Origin: an uncultured Senegalimassilia sp.
GTDB taxonomy: Bacteria; Actinomycetota; Coriobacteriia; Coriobacteriales; Eggerthellaceae
Reading direction: 5' to 3'
Length of the DNA: 7,087 nucleotides
Assembly: GCA_937925385.1 (NCBI GenBank)
Contig: CALEWN010000216.1
Location: 1 to 7,087, forward strand
In this document: positions 6,606-7,087 of the stretch, in pieces
Layout of the letters: the number at the start of each line of letters is the position of its first letter
How positions within the stretch are numbered: position 1 is the first letter of the stretch
Made by a program: the position numbers and the translations under genes
Notes under the pieces: generated by a model
Told to the model about the DNA's origin: nothing
The model's database searches: none
Seen by the model: the letters and a program-made list of their open reading frames with translations, nothing else

Positions 6606-7087
6606 TTACGACTCGCCGTCCTCCTCCACGTAGATGCCCTCCTGTCCGAGCACCGTGGCGAACGTGCGGAAGAACACCTTCGCATCCAACAGGAAGCTTA
6701 TGTGCTTGACATAGTACACGTCAAGTGACAGGCGCTGCTTCCAGGGCAGGGAGTTGCGGCCGTACACGGCGGCGTAGCCGGTGATGCCCGGCTTCACCGA
6801 CAGCTTCAGGCCCTCCTCGCCCTCGTAAAGCTCGGTTTCGCGACGCAGGTCGGGGCGGGGGCCCACCACCGACATATCGCCGAGCAGCACGTTGAAGAAC
6901 TGTGGCATCTCATCTAAGCTGGTTTTGCGCATGAAGGCGCCGATTTTGGTCATGCGGGGGTCGTCGGCGCCGTTGTAGGTGGAGCCGTCCTCCATGACCA
7001 GGTCCAGCTCGGGCACAAAGGCGGGGTCCTTCCGCAGCACGTGGACCACATAGTGCTCCGTACAGCCGGGACGGTACACATTCCAAA
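6606..7087 (-). CDS. Bacterial sugar transferase (polyprenyl-phosphate hexose-1-phosphate transferase), 3' part
   Basis: This is the C-terminal 159 residues of a PglC/WbaP-type phosphoglycosyl transferase. Such enzymes move a sugar-1-phosphate from a UDP-sugar to undecaprenyl phosphate at the inner face of the membrane, the first step of a surface glycan. The fragment shows [21 protein letters not shown] (residues 42-62), whose Asp58-Glu59 correspond to the catalytic Asp-Glu pair of PglC. It then has [16 protein letters not shown] (63-78), [18 protein letters not shown] (98-115) and [16 protein letters not shown] (121-136). The N-terminal membrane anchor lies beyond the right edge. A GTG at 7079 is not the start, because the frame continues to the edge and the missing part is required. 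The sugar specificity cannot be read from this piece. The stop is TAA, and no terminator with a T-run follows directly. Confidence 0.93.
   Translation of the reverse strand, partial: WNVYRPGCTEHYVVHVLRKDPAFVPELDLVMEDGSTYNGADDPRMTKIGAFMRKTSLDEMPQFFNVLLGDMSVVGPRPDLRRETELYEGEEGLKLSVKPGITGYAAVYGRNSLPWKQRLSLDVYYVKHISFLLDAKVFFRTFATVLGQEGIYVEEDGES

Overview
The window reads as an ordinary stretch of housekeeping chromosome from a high-GC bacterium. The primary sigma factor tail, with its actinobacterial-style ending ([15 protein letters not shown]), and the general codon style suggest Actinomycetota, probably class Coriobacteriia (Eggerthella-like gut anaerobes). That placement is inference from sequence style, not a search result.

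Layout, left to right. (1) Positions 1-577 are the 3' end of rpoD on the + strand, closed by a GNRA-loop terminator. (2) Positions 662-2995 are a 777-residue RlmKL-type bifunctional 23S rRNA guanine methyltransferase on the + strand. A 17-bp perfect hairpin terminator follows. (3) About 200 bp without a gene come next. (4) Positions 3282-3938 on the - strand encode a YczE/YitT-like integral membrane protein. Its promoter lies back to back with that of the following tRNA gene, and a perfect A/T-rich palindrome sits between the two. (5) Two single-gene tRNA units follow on the + strand, tRNA-Val(CAC) and a CAU-anticodon tRNA (elongator Met or Ile2), each with its own terminator. (6) Positions 4501-5139 on the - strand encode a stand-alone LUD-domain (DUF162) protein with a cysteine-rich C-terminus. 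(7) The divergent gene at 5308-6351 on the + strand is tryptophanyl-tRNA synthetase, with its own terminator. (8) About 220 bp without a gene hold one strong GC hairpin. (9) Positions 6606-7087 on the - strand are the 3' part of a bacterial sugar transferase (polyprenyl-phosphate hexose-1-phosphate transferase), running off the right edge and probably opening a surface-polysaccharide region.

The genes do not form one pathway. Most are monocistronic units with individual terminators, and transcription, rRNA modification and translation genes dominate. I see no mobile element, CRISPR array, toxin-antitoxin pair or defence system, and no convincing undescribed system. The best points for a second look are the degenerate catalytic tetrad (NMPT instead of NPPY) in the RlmL half of RlmKL, the shared palindromic A/T element between the yczE-like and tRNA-Val promoters, and the Cys-rich tail of the LUD protein.
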